Source: Desulfuromonadaceae bacterium (lineage in GTDB: Bacteria; Desulfobacterota; Desulfuromonadia; Desulfuromonadales; Geopsychrobacteraceae). From it: 10,483 bases of DNA. Shown piece by piece: positions 1 to 6,324 of this stretch; within the stretch, counting starts at the first letter, position 1, and each line of letters begins with the position of its first letter. Location: positions 1-10,483 of the forward strand of contig WTCI01000078.1 in the NCBI GenBank assembly GCA_013138655.1. Reading direction: 5' to 3'. The position numbers and the translations under genes were made by a program. The notes under the pieces were generated by a model. That model saw only the letters and a list, made by a program, of their open reading frames with translations. It was not told where the DNA came from and ran no database searches.

Positions 1-1
1 G

Positions 2-40
2 CGTTCCCGGCAAGAGGAGATCGAACTGTATGAAAGCTGA
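2..40 (+). CDS. 3' end of a BrnT-type toxin gene (partial, cut by window edge)
   Basis: Frame 2 is open from the first base and reads RSRQEEIELYES before a TGA at 38-40. Basic/acidic tails of this kind end BrnT-family RNase toxins. The reading frame overlaps the start of the downstream antitoxin gene by 11 nt, the tight toxin-first coupling typical of brnTA operons. Only 12 codons are visible, so the identification rests mainly on the antitoxin next door. By family knowledge the full protein would be a RelE-fold ribonuclease of about 90 residues that is neutralised by BrnA. Confidence 0.5.
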   Translation, partial: RSRQEEIELYES

Positions 41-257
41 AGATTTCGACAAAAAATTTGACGACGGCCAGAGCATAATTGACGATCTGGATCTTTCCAG
101 GGCTAGACGGCCCGAGCAGGAGCAAAAGCGCGTCAATGTTGATTTCCCCATCTGGATGATTCAATCTCTGGACAAAGAAGCTCGACGCCTCGGTGTTCCC
201 CGGCAATCAATCATCAAAATGTGGCTCGCTGAGAGGCTTGAAAAGATCGCAAGCTGA
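30..257 (+). CDS. brnA: BrnA/CopG-type antitoxin of a type II toxin-antitoxin pair
   Basis: This 75-residue protein has an acidic, probably flexible N-terminal half (residues 1-30) and a C-terminal ribbon-helix-helix-like half. KRVNVDFPIWMIQSLDKEA (about residues 33-51) gives the beta strand and first helix, and RRLGVPRQSIIKMWLAERLE gives the second. Antitoxins of the BrnA/CopG class bind the toxin with one half and operator DNA with the other, repressing their own operon. The start at 30 follows AGGAG at 15-19, and the upstream frame runs 11 nt into the gene, so translation is coupled to the toxin. A strong terminator follows 30 bp after the stop. The promoter and operator lie outside the window. 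Antitoxin identity is fairly sure. The choice of BrnA over another CopG subfamily is inference from the sequence pattern and the short-tailed upstream frame. Confidence 0.82.
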   Translation: MKAEDFDKKFDDGQSIIDDLDLSRARRPEQEQKRVNVDFPIWMIQSLDKEARRLGVPRQSIIKMWLAERLEKIAS

Positions 258-286
258 TAGCCTCCCAAGACAAACATTATCACAAC

Positions 287-342
287 AATTAAGCCCCCTT
301 TGGTTCCCGCTATGTGCAGACCCGAAGGGGGCTTAATTATTC
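287..342 (+). terminator. Rho-independent terminator behind the toxin-antitoxin operon
   Basis: A perfect 14-bp inverted repeat, AATTAAGCCCCCTT (287-300) and AAGGGGGCTTAATT (325-338), encloses a 24-nt loop and is followed by ATTCTTC. The GC core with flanking A/T pairs makes it usable in both directions. It lies just after the antitoxin stop codon. Confidence 0.85.
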
Positions 343-362
343 TTCAAAAGAGAAATTTACTA

Positions 363-427
363 GCTTTGAAAAACGGTCAGATCCTGCCAGAAGCCGCTTT
401 CAAAAATGAAATCCTGATTTTTGAAAG
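363..427. repeat. 11-bp perfect inverted repeat with a partly matching upstream copy
   Basis: CTTTCAAAAAT (397-407) and ATTTTTGAAAG (417-427) are exact inverted copies around a 9-nt loop. The stretch GCTTTGAAAAAC...ATCCTG at 363-385 resembles GCTTTCAAAAAT...ATCCTG at 396-416, so the left arm and loop are nearly duplicated. There is no T-tract. It could be an operator or a transcript hairpin for the gene at 548. The rest of 258-547 shows no gene that I can support. Confidence 0.4.
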
Positions 428-547
428 GATGACTCCCCCTTAGCTTTAAAGCCGGAGCAGTCTTCATATGCTATTCTTTCCCAACCATCGGTCAGTCGCC
501 TCATCCTGAGAAGTGGAGCCGATGCCTAAAAGCATGCGGAGGCAGTC

Positions 548-835
548 ATGAAAAACAAACGACGTATCCTGGCCAATGCCGATATCGCGGAAATAGTTCT
601 CGCTCCTCCGCGGGGGCACCAGCACCTGCGCGCCACCATCAAGCTGCATTCGGGGGAAGAAATCATCCTGCAGGAGGCGACGGTGGCCAACCTGGTGCGA
701 GCCTACGTGGGAATCAAGACTCATCCCAAAAGGAGGAGCTATCGATTGATTGGACGGGAGTTGACTGAGGCGGAGATGAAGAAGGGGTTTGCTGCTTGGC
801 AGTTGCTTGAGAAGGAGAGTGGGACGGGGAGTTAG
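548..835 (+). CDS. Hypothetical 95-residue protein
   Basis: I do not recognise this family. The protein is soluble, with no signal peptide and no membrane segment. The N-terminal part looks like a small beta-rich unit: DIAEIVLAPP, LRATIKLHSGEEIILQEAT. The C-terminal part is basic then helical: KTHPKRRSYRLIGREL, TEAEMKKGFAAWQLLEKE. The start at 548 is supported by GGAGG at 538-542 with 5-nt spacing. The gene stands alone, with about 290 bp of non-coding DNA upstream and about 190 bp before the next terminator (1028-1064). The last codons (GAGAAGGAGAGTGGGACGGGGAGT) are unusually G-rich. The good ribosome site and protein-like composition make it a likely real gene. No function can be assigned. 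Confidence 0.72.
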   Translation: MKNKRRILANADIAEIVLAPPRGHQHLRATIKLHSGEEIILQEATVANLVRAYVGIKTHPKRRSYRLIGRELTEAEMKKGFAAWQLLEKESGTGS

Positions 836-1027
836 ATGTGCTGTGAAAGGTTGAAATCACCCGATCGGGCAGGCGGCAGAAATTATCTAAATTACTTATG
901 AGATCCGTGCAGAATGGTCAGAAGCCCGTCTCTAAAAGAACACTCTCGATTTTTGAAACTCCGATGCTGTATGTGTGCAATTGACCTCTTAGATGAAGCA
1001 GGACATCGTTCCAGCACAACATGCAAG

Positions 1028-1065
1028 ACGGCCCAACCATTTGGAATCAGGTTGGGCCGTTTTTG
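1028..1065 (+). terminator. Intrinsic terminator, plus strand
   Basis: ACGGCCCAACC (1028-1038) pairs perfectly with GGTTGGGCCGT (1050-1060) around an 11-nt loop, followed by a run of five T. It points rightward. The nearest plus-strand gene ends at 835, so the transcript would carry about 190 nt of 3' sequence, or an unannotated RNA ends here. No convincing ORF or promoter is visible in 836-1027. Confidence 0.8.
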
Positions 1066-1135
1066 TATTACGGATGGTGAGTTGTGAGAAACGCCTCTTG
1101 TCAATGTTGAGACCTGACCTTTGAATTGTGGGCTT

Positions 1136-1265
1136 CTATCCTTCAAAAAGGCTTTTTACCCAACGCCAGAACTTTTGCAGAACCCCACTACGCTGACGAT
1201 CAAGGGCTTCATAGTAAGCACGTCGATGCTCCCCGCAAATTGAAGTGAGTTGCGGGGGAATCCAT
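1136..1265 (-). pseudogene. Possible small ORF directly behind the VWA gene, with an apparent one-base frameshift
   Basis: The minus strand has AGGAG (1274-1278, overlapping the TAG stop of the VWA gene) and, 8 nt later, an ATG at 1265-1263. That frame closes after 18 codons. The neighbouring frame, open from 1270, ends at a TAG (1136-1138) and encodes a very protein-like C-terminus: EHRRAYYEALDRQRSG, then VLQKFWRWVKSLFEG. Loss of one base in either C5 (minus strand of 1254-1258) or G4 (minus strand of 1231-1234) joins the two into a protein of about 42 residues. The amphipathic, Trp/Arg-rich tail looks selected, but I do not recognise it. It may be a decayed gene, a sequencing error in a homopolymer, programmed frameshifting, or chance. 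Confidence 0.35.
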
Positions 1266-1276
1266 CCAATTCACTC

Positions 1277-4219
1277 CTAGAACCTGTAAATCACACCAAT
1301 GTGCGGCACCGCAAATTGGATATTGCTGCCACTGGTGAACACCTCGTGATAATCGCCGCCCAGTTCAAGGGTCCACTTAGGTGTGAGGTCGTAGTTAACA
1401 CCGGCACCTACGTTGTAGCCTGCTCTTGATGAACCGCTTTCCGGAATATAAAGCCCGCCACCACCCTTGACATAGGGACGCAACGGATTTGTGGTGAACT
1501 CGTACTTGAGATTGGCCGAAAGATTCCACCAATGGGTGTCATTGGCAGCATCGAACTGGTTAAACCCAACAATTCCCACCACCCACAGTTGCGGTGAGAG
1601 GCGCTTTTCGATATCCAACGCAAGACTCAGTCCCGAATTGTAACTGCTGTTGAAGTTGCCGAGCGGCAGGGCCAGACCAAGATGCATACTGGCGCGCCAG
1701 CTGCTGAGTTGATCCGCCAGATTGAAGGCCATGGCCTTGTCACGGGCAGTAACGCTGATATTGACATCTGCGGCACTCACACCCGCGGGCATATTCAGCA
1801 TCTGGCTGTAGTTGCCATCCAGTTCATCCTTCACCTTGCCAACAAAGGTTCCCTGCGATGCCGTCATAGTGATCTGACTGGCATAGCGTGGGCCGAGGTA
1901 ATTGCCGAATTTGTCCTTCGGAGTAACAACCACATGGTACTGCTGCAGGTCGCCTACAGGATCGGTCTGCGGCATAACCGCCACCTCGATATTGTTCGGA
2001 TCGACATTGACGGTGATGTATTTCTGGATCAGCGCCTCACGATCAAATTTGCTACTACTGCTGTTGCCGTTGGCCTGAAAATAGAAAGAGTAGCTGCCCT
2101 CCTTCAGCGTGTCATTGAAACGATTGGTGTAAACACCATCGCCCGCTATTTGATCGGCGTGACTGCCATCATCATAGAGTCGCAACGTCACCGGTCCGCT
2201 ACGTTGCGGAAACTGAACCTTACGCGTATCGACAAGAAACATCGCCTTGCGCTGTACGTTGTGCAGGGACTCATTGTTGATGACTGCCGGAACTGTCGCC
2301 AGATCTTTGGAACTGACACTGTTGCCAGCAAACCAGTTACCGGCGCCATTGTCGGGACGGGTGATGGTGACGGTAATGGCGCTGACTCCGAGTACCGGCT
2401 TGCCCGGTTCGGCCAGACGCGCCGTCAGAGTGACTGGCTCGCCGGTTTGGTATGAGGTTTTGTCAAGAGCAGCACTCATCTTGAGAGCAGAATCGTTGAT
2501 TACGCTGTACTGATAGTTCTCCTGTGCCCCTGGCGACAGCTGGCCTCCGTTTACCTCGATGGTCCACGGATTCACGTCCACCTTACCGGTCTGCCCCAAG
2601 AAGGAACGATCGACAGTGATAATCTTATAGGTGTCACCCTGGAGAACCTGCACACTAGGCAACGTATTCGCTTCGACACTCAGACCATCGGATGACTTCA
2701 CTGTCAGTCCAAGCCGCCCGGCAGCGGGTGTAACCCAGCTGAGGAAGAAGCTGACCTTACGATCATGTTCGTTGATGGCAACAAAGTGGGAATTTATCAT
2801 ACCAGCACTGATCACACCAAGTGGATCGGCGCTCACCGCCAGCCCCAGGCCGTCGGCTAAGATCTTGTTGTAGCTGGCGGCCAGCGCTGTCGCCGGGACC
2901 CACGCGCCGGGGTCAAATCCCGCAGCCTGTGTGACATCGCTCCAATCGCCTGAGGTGGCGCTGGCAAGCTCATCGAGGAAGTGGTTGTCGACATCACCGG
3001 GGCGCGCAAAGCCGATGGTATAGACGCTGACATCGGCAGCTGTGAGCCCACTAACCAGTGCCGTGAAGGTGGCATCGCCTGCCTCAACAGAAGTTGGACA
3101 GTTATGATAGCCATCACTGAGCAGCACGATGGCCTTGCGGCTCTCACTGCTCAACATATCCTTTGCCGTATTCACACCTGCCAGCAACGGCGTATTTCCT
3201 TCGGCCACCAGACCAGGAATGGTGGTGGTGACGGCAGTGTCATGACTTGCCGTTGTCGTCTCCGTCATGGCGTTGAGCACTTGACCGTTGCACCCCACTG
3301 TGCCACTCCACGGATGTGGCGGGAAGGTGGCGATGCCAAAACGGGTGGTTTCATCGCCATGCGTGTGAAGCAGATCCATGAACGGAATTGCTGCGCGTTT
3401 GGCAAGCGTCAGCCGCTGCTGATCCACCGGCACGCCACTCATACCGTTGTGATCCCAACCCATGCTGCCTGAAGTGTCAAACAGCATAACAACCCCCGGC
3501 TCTGTCGCTGTGGCCGCTTCACGCAGGATCAGGTCATCAAGGTTGTTCTCGCCAAAATCGGTGGAGACATAGAGCTCCATAATGCCGGTGTCATCGGAGA
3601 AATCATACTCGGTCCATCTGTCGCCAGCCGCCGTGGCGCTACCGGTGATAGGATCGGTCTGAAAACGGTTGCGGTACGCCTGCACCTGCTGATAGGCATC
3701 ATCGAAGGCGACGCCATCACGCACACTCAGATCATGATAGGCCCTGAGGCTCAGCGCCGGGATGCGTTTATAGGTCCAGGTGCTGTCATCGTCCCAGACA
3801 AAACCGGGAGCTAGGATATCAACAAAATGGATAACGTATCGCCCCCGCTCAGAAGTGGTTGGCGTGCTGTCCGGACAATTGGCCAGGGTCACAAACGGGC
3901 TGAAATAGTAGGTCTTGTCGCCGCCCCCTTCGTTAACCACGTACGCATAGCCACTAACGGTACTGAAGACCAGCTGGGTATCGTAGGTGCCATCGGCATC
4001 CACATCGGCCCACACTGCACCCGCCTGACTACCCGCTGGAGTTACGCACCATCTCACCCCGGTTGCTGCCGCCAGGAAGTCATCAATCACATCACCGGTG
4101 TCGGCATGGCCGTAGGTGCTGAACATTAACCCCATCAGCAGAAAAAAACAGATCTCCATAAAACACAATGGGCTTCGGTGTAATCGCATTGAGGGTAAAA
4201 CTCTGGATAGTGGTTTCAT
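1277..4219 (-). CDS. Exported VWA-domain protein with Ig-like modules and a C-terminal eight-strand outer-membrane barrel
   Basis: This 980-residue surface protein probably uses its barrel as an outer-membrane anchor and displays or retains a VWA adhesion/metal-binding domain. The signal peptide (about residues 1-39) has a long basic start, a hydrophobic core MEICFFLLMGLMF and likely cleavage after YGHA. A DVDADGTYD calcium-loop-like motif lies near 73-81. The VWA domain (about 243-440) has a complete MIDAS: DTSGS at 248-252, Thr in GNTPL near 343, Asp in LLSDG near 369. Ig-like modules follow, including the LYDDGSHADQIAGDGVYTN motif seen in 'choice-of-anchor X' proteins. The last ~142 residues show eight amphipathic strands and end in Phe (GVIYRF), as OmpA/OmpW-size barrels do. 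The start at 4219 has AAGGAGAGG just upstream; the longer frame to 4294 lacks a ribosome site. A GEMM-like riboswitch precedes the gene. Substrate or partner is unknown. Confidence 0.87.
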   Translation of the reverse strand: MKPLSRVLPSMRLHRSPLCFMEICFFLLMGLMFSTYGHADTGDVIDDFLAAATGVRWCVTPAGSQAGAVWADVDADGTYDTQLVFSTVSGYAYVVNEGGGDKTYYFSPFVTLANCPDSTPTTSERGRYVIHFVDILAPGFVWDDDSTWTYKRIPALSLRAYHDLSVRDGVAFDDAYQQVQAYRNRFQTDPITGSATAAGDRWTEYDFSDDTGIMELYVSTDFGENNLDDLILREAATATEPGVVMLFDTSGSMGWDHNGMSGVPVDQQRLTLAKRAAIPFMDLLHTHGDETTRFGIATFPPHPWSGTVGCNGQVLNAMTETTTASHDTAVTTTIPGLVAEGNTPLLAGVNTAKDMLSSESRKAIVLLSDGYHNCPTSVEAGDATFTALVSGLTAADVSVYTIGFARPGDVDNHFLDELASATSGDWSDVTQAAGFDPGAWVPATALAASYNKILADGLGLAVSADPLGVISAGMINSHFVAINEHDRKVSFFLSWVTPAAGRLGLTVKSSDGLSVEANTLPSVQVLQGDTYKIITVDRSFLGQTGKVDVNPWTIEVNGGQLSPGAQENYQYSVINDSALKMSAALDKTSYQTGEPVTLTARLAEPGKPVLGVSAITVTITRPDNGAGNWFAGNSVSSKDLATVPAVINNESLHNVQRKAMFLVDTRKVQFPQRSGPVTLRLYDDGSHADQIAGDGVYTNRFNDTLKEGSYSFYFQANGNSSSSKFDREALIQKYITVNVDPNNIEVAVMPQTDPVGDLQQYHVVVTPKDKFGNYLGPRYASQITMTASQGTFVGKVKDELDGNYSQMLNMPAGVSAADVNISVTARDKAMAFNLADQLSSWRASMHLGLALPLGNFNSSYNSGLSLALDIEKRLSPQLWVVGIVGFNQFDAANDTHWWNLSANLKYEFTTNPLRPYVKGGGGLYIPESGSSRAGYNVGAGVNYDLTPKWTLELGGDYHEVFTSGSNIQFAVPHIGVIYRF

Positions 4220-4284
4220 GGCACCTCTCCTTGTTGCAATGGGAGCACCGCGAGTACCGATGCACCTCGCCGTCAAATCCAATT

Positions 4285-4321
4285 CTGTAACCATTGCATC
4301 TATCGCTATCCGCCGTTACAG
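4285..4321. repeat. 7-bp inverted repeat in the VWA gene leader
   Basis: CTGTAAC (4285-4291) and GTTACAG (4315-4321) are exact inverted copies separated by 23 nt, between the riboswitch terminator and the ribosome site. There is no T-tract. It may shape the leader RNA or be chance. Confidence 0.25.
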
Positions 4322-4353
4322 GTTGGCCTTCAGGCAATTCATGGAGCCAGCAA

Positions 4354-4405
4354 TAACAAAAGACCGAGCACACCATAAGGATCTAACTCCTTCGGCAGCT
4401 CGGCC
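4354..4405 (-). terminator. Riboswitch expression-platform terminator in the VWA leader
   Basis: On the minus strand GGCCGAGC (4405-4398) pairs with GCTCGGTC (4369-4362): eight pairs, one of them G-U. TTTTGTTATT follows. The loop contains a further small hairpin, AAGGA...TCCTT. The 5' arm lies inside the 3' part of the GEMM-like aptamer, so aptamer folding and termination are mutually exclusive. By the logic known for GEMM-I leaders of this layout, ligand binding would favour read-through (an ON switch). Confidence 0.62.
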
Positions 4406-4466
4406 ATCTTTGTCCCAAAGACCCGTCGCTTTCCGCTCCCCCCCTCACGAAAGGATTGGCTTTTTC
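4391..4466 (-). ncRNA. GEMM-I (cyclic di-GMP / cGAMP-type) riboswitch aptamer candidate
   Basis: Read on the minus strand, the leader has the order of GEMM-I elements: GCCAATCC, a small hairpin CCTTTCGTGAGG (4454-4443), the conserved-looking GCGGAAAGC (4436-4428; the canonical form is ACGCAAAGC), GACGGGTCT, a second hairpin TCTTTG-GGA-CAAAGA (4421-4407), and GGCCGAGCTGCCGAA closing the motif. A terminator overlaps its 3' part, and a sigma-70-like promoter sits about 35 nt upstream. The doubt is helix P1: pairing of the 5' CCAATCC side with the 3' GCTGCC side is not obvious, and the first hairpin lacks a GNRA loop. I cannot tell c-di-GMP from 3',3'-cGAMP specificity. Confidence 0.6.
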
Positions 4467-4498
4467 GGGATTATCATTACGGTTGTGATGTGTCTTTA

Positions 4499-4526
4499 CT
4501 TCTATCAGAACTTAATGAGAGGTCAA
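4499..4526 (-). promoter_or_regulatory. Putative sigma-70 promoter of the riboswitch-VWA transcript
   Basis: On the minus strand TTGACC (4526-4521; 5 of 6 to the -35 consensus) is followed after 16 nt by TAGAAG (4504-4499; 4 of 6 to the -10). Transcription would start near 4492, giving about 25 nt before the aptamer and a leader of about 270 nt. Confidence 0.45.
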
Positions 4527-4713
4527 GACTTTTGCTAGATTTTTTTAGATTGTCTGCATTCCGAGGCGGAGGTAGGTGGCGCTTTGGCGGTCTGGATCAT
4601 CTGTCCTAAATGTTGTTCCATCCAATTTTGACTGGTCGAACAGGGGATAACATGCGGATTCTTATGAACTCCGCAATGCAATACACTCGACCGTTTTCGG
4701 ACAATTGTCAAAA

Positions 4714-4751
4714 CTTAGCAGTTATGACAGGTGGCCGGCATAACTGCTAAG
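4714..4751 (-). repeat. 13-bp perfect inverted repeat, possible terminator of the MFS transcript
   Basis: CTTAGCAGTTATG (4714-4726) and CATAACTGCTAAG (4739-4751) pair perfectly around a 12-nt loop. On the minus strand the hairpin is followed by TTTTG, so it could end the leftward MFS transcript, though about 220 nt after the stop. The stem is A/T-rich at its base. Beside it lies the palindrome GACAATTGTC (4700-4709). I see no gene in 4527-4968; weak inverted copies of AATTTTGAC also occur there. Confidence 0.5.
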
Positions 4752-4968
4752 CTCCTCATTTCGTTACTCAAAAGTCCTGTCAAAATTCATTCGCATTTAT
4801 CCAAAGGAATTTTGAGGGGGTAGGCGGATCGTCCTAAAACTCACTATATTTCACACGCCAGATTGACCTCTTCGGCAGGTACGACAATTTGAATTCACTC
4901 TGTCTTTGGAACTTACTCTTGGAACCAAATCGCACAAAAGCAAGTTGAGCAGTTCCATCTCATGCACA

Positions 4969-6216
4969 TCATGCATCCAGGCGGCACGGCAGATCCTTAG
5001 AGGGTTTTCGCTGATCAGTCCTCCCGAACCGCCAGGCATAGATTATCAGCGGCAACATCAGCAAACAGGCACAGAGATAGGGCAAAGTGTGATCGATCTG
5101 GTACAGGCTGGTACCCACAACCGGCCCTAGCACGAACCCAGCCGCAGGGCAGGCGGAAATCAGGCCGCCGACCGCTCCCTGTTCTTCGGGACCAACCGAC
5201 AAAGAGGCCCCGGCCGTGAATCCGGGCGAGACCATACCCAGCCCTAACCCCAAGATTCCCAGGAACGCGACCAGCGCCGCAATGCTGCCTGCGAACAGTA
5301 GCAAAGCATAGCCGACCATCAATACAGGCAGTCCCAGGTTCATCAGTCGGATCGGATTCATCTTCACCCGGCTCGCCAGATAAGCTTGGGAAAAGAACGA
5401 CATGACCGCCGAAACCATCATCCCCATGCCGAGGGCCTGGGCCGTGGCCCGGCCGTCGAGGGCGAAGCGATCCTGAAAGTAGAATCCGATGGTCTGGCTC
5501 ATCATCGAGAAGGCGAAGAAGGTAAGAAAACCGACTAGAATGTATGGGAAATACCGTCCATCAAACAACTTTAGCTTCAGCTTTGTGGTGGTCCGGGAGG
5601 CTGTTCGTGGGGGTTCCTTCAAAACAACGGCAACCAGAATCGAACTGAGCAGCGTAATGCCTGCGGCAATATACAGTGGCGCCAGCAGACCGATGGTGGC
5701 AAATAGTCCGCTCAGGGCCGGTCCAAGGATCGCGCCCAGGCTCCTAGCTGCCCCCAGCCGTCCCATCCCCGCCATCCGCTGCTCCGCAGTGGTGGTATCC
5801 GCGATATAGGCCGAGGCGGCGCTGGGAGAAGCTGACATCAGCGAGGCCATCAGCACCCGCGAGAAAATCGCCAACAGATACAGGGTCATCCCCGAAAGAA
5901 GTCCCTTGATCCCAAATAGAAAAACCGAGGCAAACAGGATGCAGCCGAAGGCATAACCGTACAGGCCCAACAGCAGCACAGGCTTGCGGCCCCAACGATC
6001 GCTGGTGCGTCCCCAGGCCGGGCTGGTCAAGGTGAAGACCAGAGAAGAGCAGGTGATGATCAGGCCAATCTGCACTTCCCCAAAACCGACTTCTCGACCC
6101 AGAGGCGCCAGTAGGGCAAAGGTCATCGACTGGCCAACGCCGGTGGCAAGCACGCTGAACAGAACTAACCGGGTGGAGAACTTGGGCGCGGAAGCTGGGG
6201 AGAAAATGGAGGGCAT
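4969..6216 (-). CDS. MFS transporter (DHA1-like, 12 membrane segments)
   Basis: This 415-residue inner-membrane protein is almost continuously hydrophobic and fits 12 transmembrane segments with a basic central loop (about 183-225, KEPPRTASRTTTKLKLK). Between segments 2 and 3 stands MFS motif A, GRTSDRWGRK (about 69-78), the signature of drug:H+ antiporter-type families. TM4-TM5 carry R-x-L-x-A and GALSGLFA-like glycine patterns. It probably exports a small molecule with proton exchange; the substrate cannot be read from sequence. The start at 6216 puts the N-terminus 15 residues before TM1. The frame continues to an ATG at 6282, but those extra residues look unlike an N-terminus. Neither start has a Shine-Dalgarno site. 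It lies 108 bp behind glrR on the same strand and is more GC-rich, so co-transcription is possible but not shown. Confidence 0.85.
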   Translation of the reverse strand: MPSIFSPASAPKFSTRLVLFSVLATGVGQSMTFALLAPLGREVGFGEVQIGLIITCSSLVFTLTSPAWGRTSDRWGRKPVLLLGLYGYAFGCILFASVFLFGIKGLLSGMTLYLLAIFSRVLMASLMSASPSAASAYIADTTTAEQRMAGMGRLGAARSLGAILGPALSGLFATIGLLAPLYIAAGITLLSSILVAVVLKEPPRTASRTTTKLKLKLFDGRYFPYILVGFLTFFAFSMMSQTIGFYFQDRFALDGRATAQALGMGMMVSAVMSFFSQAYLASRVKMNPIRLMNLGLPVLMVGYALLLFAGSIAALVAFLGILGLGLGMVSPGFTAGASLSVGPEEQGAVGGLISACPAAGFVLGPVVGTSLYQIDHTLPYLCACLLMLPLIIYAWRFGRTDQRKPSKDLPCRLDA

Positions 6217-6324
6217 AAGATTAAACAGTAGGCTATCGTGGGCACATATGCAATGCGATTTGTAAACAGCATCGGCCTTCATTTATGCGTTGAAAACGAA
6301 AAGGAATTCTTCTGTTCACAGCCT

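Noticed and set aside
892..1146. 84-codon minus-strand frame through the intergenic terminator
   Set aside because: It runs across the perfect terminator hairpin at 1028-1060 and lacks a ribosome site or recognisable domain.
1230..1258. Hairpin CCCCGCAA/TTGCGGGG as terminator of the VWA gene
   Set aside because: No T-tract on either strand, and it lies inside the possible small ORF.
1682..2455. Long open frame (257 codons) on the plus strand inside the VWA gene
   Set aside because: It is antisense to a fully supported coding sequence, has no ribosome site and reads as low-quality protein; open only because of the codon bias of the real gene.
4220..4294. N-terminal extension of the VWA protein by 25 residues
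   Set aside because: The extension places a basic, non-signal sequence before the signal peptide and has no ribosome site, while the start at 4219 has AAGGAGAGG.
4092..4376. Cys/His-rich 94-codon minus-strand frame in the VWA leader
   Set aside because: It overlaps the riboswitch terminator, the ribosome site and the signal peptide region of the VWA gene in another frame and has no ribosome site of its own.
4714..4751. Integron attC site reading of the inverted repeat
   Set aside because: The core GTTRRRY/RYYYAAC boxes are not in place and no integrase or cassette array is nearby.
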